From Atriophallophorus winterbourni (taxonomy: Eukaryota > Platyhelminthes > Trematoda > Plagiorchiida > Microphallidae): a stretch of DNA of 64,000 bases. The translations under genes were made by a program, and so were the position numbers. The stretch is taken from assembly GCA_013407085.1 (NCBI GenBank), contig JACCGJ010018178.1, positions 1 to 64,000 on the forward strand, read 5' to 3'. Shown here piece by piece: positions 62,660 through 64,000 of the stretch; within the stretch, counting starts at the first letter, position 1, and every line of letters begins with the position of its first letter. The notes below the pieces were generated by a model. The model saw only the letters and a program-made list of their open reading frames with translations. It had not been told where the DNA came from and did not search any database.

Positions 62660-63060
62660 TCTCCACTATCCACTATAGCCGCATCTCTTTATATTAGCAA
62701 CATAGTTCTGGAGAACCTCAGTTTAAGAAATCCTTTCCAGTGTTGTACAGCTTTGCCGTGATTACAGGCAGTACTTTATCCACTGGTTGCATCAATTGGT
62801 TTTCAGATCTTACTGAAAGAAACTATCCCAGAAGCGCATTCCACAAGTTAATAATTCTTGTTCAGGCGTGAATCCCTGTCTTAGGCGTAGTGTTGTAGCG
62901 GTTGAACCATCGGAGATTCAACCACTCACTGCGTACGCCTTCATATTATTGTACCCAACAAATCGGAACAAAATTCTCAGCGTAACACGACATACAGCTC
63001 CAAAACAATCAGGCGATAGACTTGTCCTAAAACAGAACACCTCATCAGCGTGAATAATAT
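62660..63060 (-). pseudogene. LINE B family 3' fragment
   Basis: The minus strand repeats the last part of LINE B ORF2 and its 3' UTR: IINLWNALLG, SVRSENQLMQPVDKVLPVIT, AKLYNTGKDFLN, compared with IVNLWIALSEEVISARSENK and QLVDKVLPVITAQLNNTG at 45.6-45.8 kb. Two stops. Confidence 0.75.
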
Positions 63061-63190
63061 ATTAAAATATATAAATAAATATATAAATATAAATATATAA
63101 ATATATAAATAAATATAAATAAATATATACATTAATCACTATAACAAAACAAATGACAAAATATGTAGGATCAATATAATAAAATATACC
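63055..63190 (+). repeat. AT-rich ATAAATAT tandem tract
   Basis: About 130 bp made almost only of TATAAATA/AATATATA units; it directly follows the LINE B 3' fragment. Confidence 0.8.
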
Positions 63191-63317
63191 ATGATGAAAA
63201 CACCATTATACTCCCTCCCTAGAGCGTTAGAAGAGAATGAAACGCTCGAAACGAAAAGTTAATCCGCGTAGTGATTTACAGGCCACCTGACTCTCCAACC
63301 TGATCAAGTTTTTTTAA

Positions 63318-64000
63318 TTAGGGAGGGTGAGTCATAAGATGGAAGAGAGAGTTCACGCGGATGGGTCGATTGGGTTGACTGAGGCACACTGGAGATAATA
63401 GGAGTGGCAGGGTTAAAGCAAAACTGTTAACATCGAAGTTACCACGTCGGATGTGAACGTTTAAGGGTGATGTTTCGTCGCACCCTGGTTCGATAAAAGC
63501 TACTTTCACGCGGTCAACAGTAACCGTATCTTGAGCACCATTTCTTTCGATGACGAAGTATTTGGCCCAGCGGCGAATGACTTTTAATTGTCCAGTGTAT
63601 GGGGATTGCAGGCGTTTGCGCGTGTGAGCAGTTCGAATAAGAACAAAAGCACATGAATGTAAATCACTCGGCAAGTAAACGTTACGATTGTATGGGCGAG
63701 TGGAGGTGGCACGCAATTGGCGCTGTTGCTTTTAAGTGATCAGCACCTAGAACAATAATCAACTCACGGAAAAGTTTGAATTAAAACTGGGATGCACGTT
63801 CGGTAGTATTAGTTCATAGGACGACCTTATTGCTGAACCAGTTTTGCAGAAACGTTTTCGCTACTGTTTCTGTTGTAATATAGGTAATAGGTATGCCTAT
63901 AAGCCATCGGCTGATACCGGCGACAAAAGTAAAAATGTATGCGAAACCATTAAAGACAGCCAGACGACCGACAATGTCGAGATGAACATGCTGAAAACGT
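63318..64000 (-). pseudogene. Ty3/gypsy integrase, running off the right edge
   Basis: Minus strand. It starts at the window edge with FQHVHLDIVGRLAVFNGFAY, then FTFVAGISRWLIGIPI, ITTETVAKTFLQNWFSNKVV and a decayed DDE region. It continues from 63716 in one frame: VYLPSDLHSCAFVLIRTAHT, SPYTGQLKVIRRWAKYFVIE and NGAQDTVTVDRVKVAFIEPG. The stop near 63318 is followed by CTCTAGGGAGGG near 63215, a likely polypurine tract. CsRn1-like. Confidence 0.82.

Noticed and set aside
1..64000. A CRISPR array, bacterial-type operon or restriction/defence system.
   Set aside because: There are no regularly spaced direct repeats, no prokaryotic gene packing and no ribosome-binding sites. Introns and retrotransposons show eukaryotic DNA.

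Overview
This is a window of eukaryotic nuclear DNA, most likely from a digenean fluke (trematode flatworm). The evidence is one intron-rich host gene with GT-AG introns up to about 5 kb, surrounded by an AT-leaning and very repeat-rich background. The repeats are a mix typical of trematodes: CsRn1-like Ty3/gypsy elements, CR1-like and RTE/CFDP2-like LINEs, and Penelope-like elements. The species cannot be named from the sequence alone. No bacterial-style operon, CRISPR array or rRNA was seen.

The left half (about 5.0-34.5 kb, minus strand) is one gene, a nuclear receptor co-repressor of the NCoR/SMRT/SMRTER family. I assembled 21 coding exons by hand from splice acceptors, splice donors and phase. 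Every junction keeps frame, and the total of 5,106 nt gives 1,701 codons plus a stop. The product has a His/Pro/Gln-rich N-terminal region, a coiled coil matching the GPS2-interacting segment, a conserved region before the deacetylase-activation domain (DAD), and the DAD/SANT1 domain. The five inositol-phosphate/HDAC3 contact residues known from human SMRT are kept. A long low-complexity C-terminal part follows, with two candidate CoRNR (nuclear-receptor binding) boxes. I found no second SANT domain. The introns carry a Penelope-like element, a decayed non-LTR reverse transcriptase, a second Penelope fragment, and several copies of three unnamed interspersed repeats. I call these the 240-bp SINE-like family, R2 (LTR-like) and R3 (linked to Penelope-like elements).

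Upstream of the gene, 34.5-37.1 kb holds nothing recognised except one SINE-like copy; the promoter should lie near or above 34.5 kb. From 37.3 to 63 kb the DNA is a graveyard of retrotransposons. A CR1-like LINE (37.3-41.35 kb, minus) is broken by R2 and SINE-like insertions. Two further CR1-like LINEs follow (41.6-45.4 and 45.6-50.2 kb, minus), with a 3' LINE stub at 50.6-51.4 kb. A CsRn1-like gypsy element appears to be split by an RTE/CFDP2-like LINE (55.4-59.6 kb, plus). That LINE is itself split by a 397-bp insertion with a perfect 10-bp target duplication. Beyond this lie three more gypsy pol fragments, the last running off the right edge. The left edge (position 1) begins exactly at a gypsy primer-binding site followed by a 183-bp LTR, then a CR1-like RT remnant and other retroelement pieces (0.2-4.8 kb).

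The only gene here that looks alive is the co-repressor. All mobile elements show stops, frameshifts, deletions or truncation. The most useful new observations are the complete gene model with its conserved HDAC3 interface, and two exact retroposition events (12-13 bp target duplications). Those events show that two SINE-like repeats share one 3' tail and therefore probably one LINE partner.
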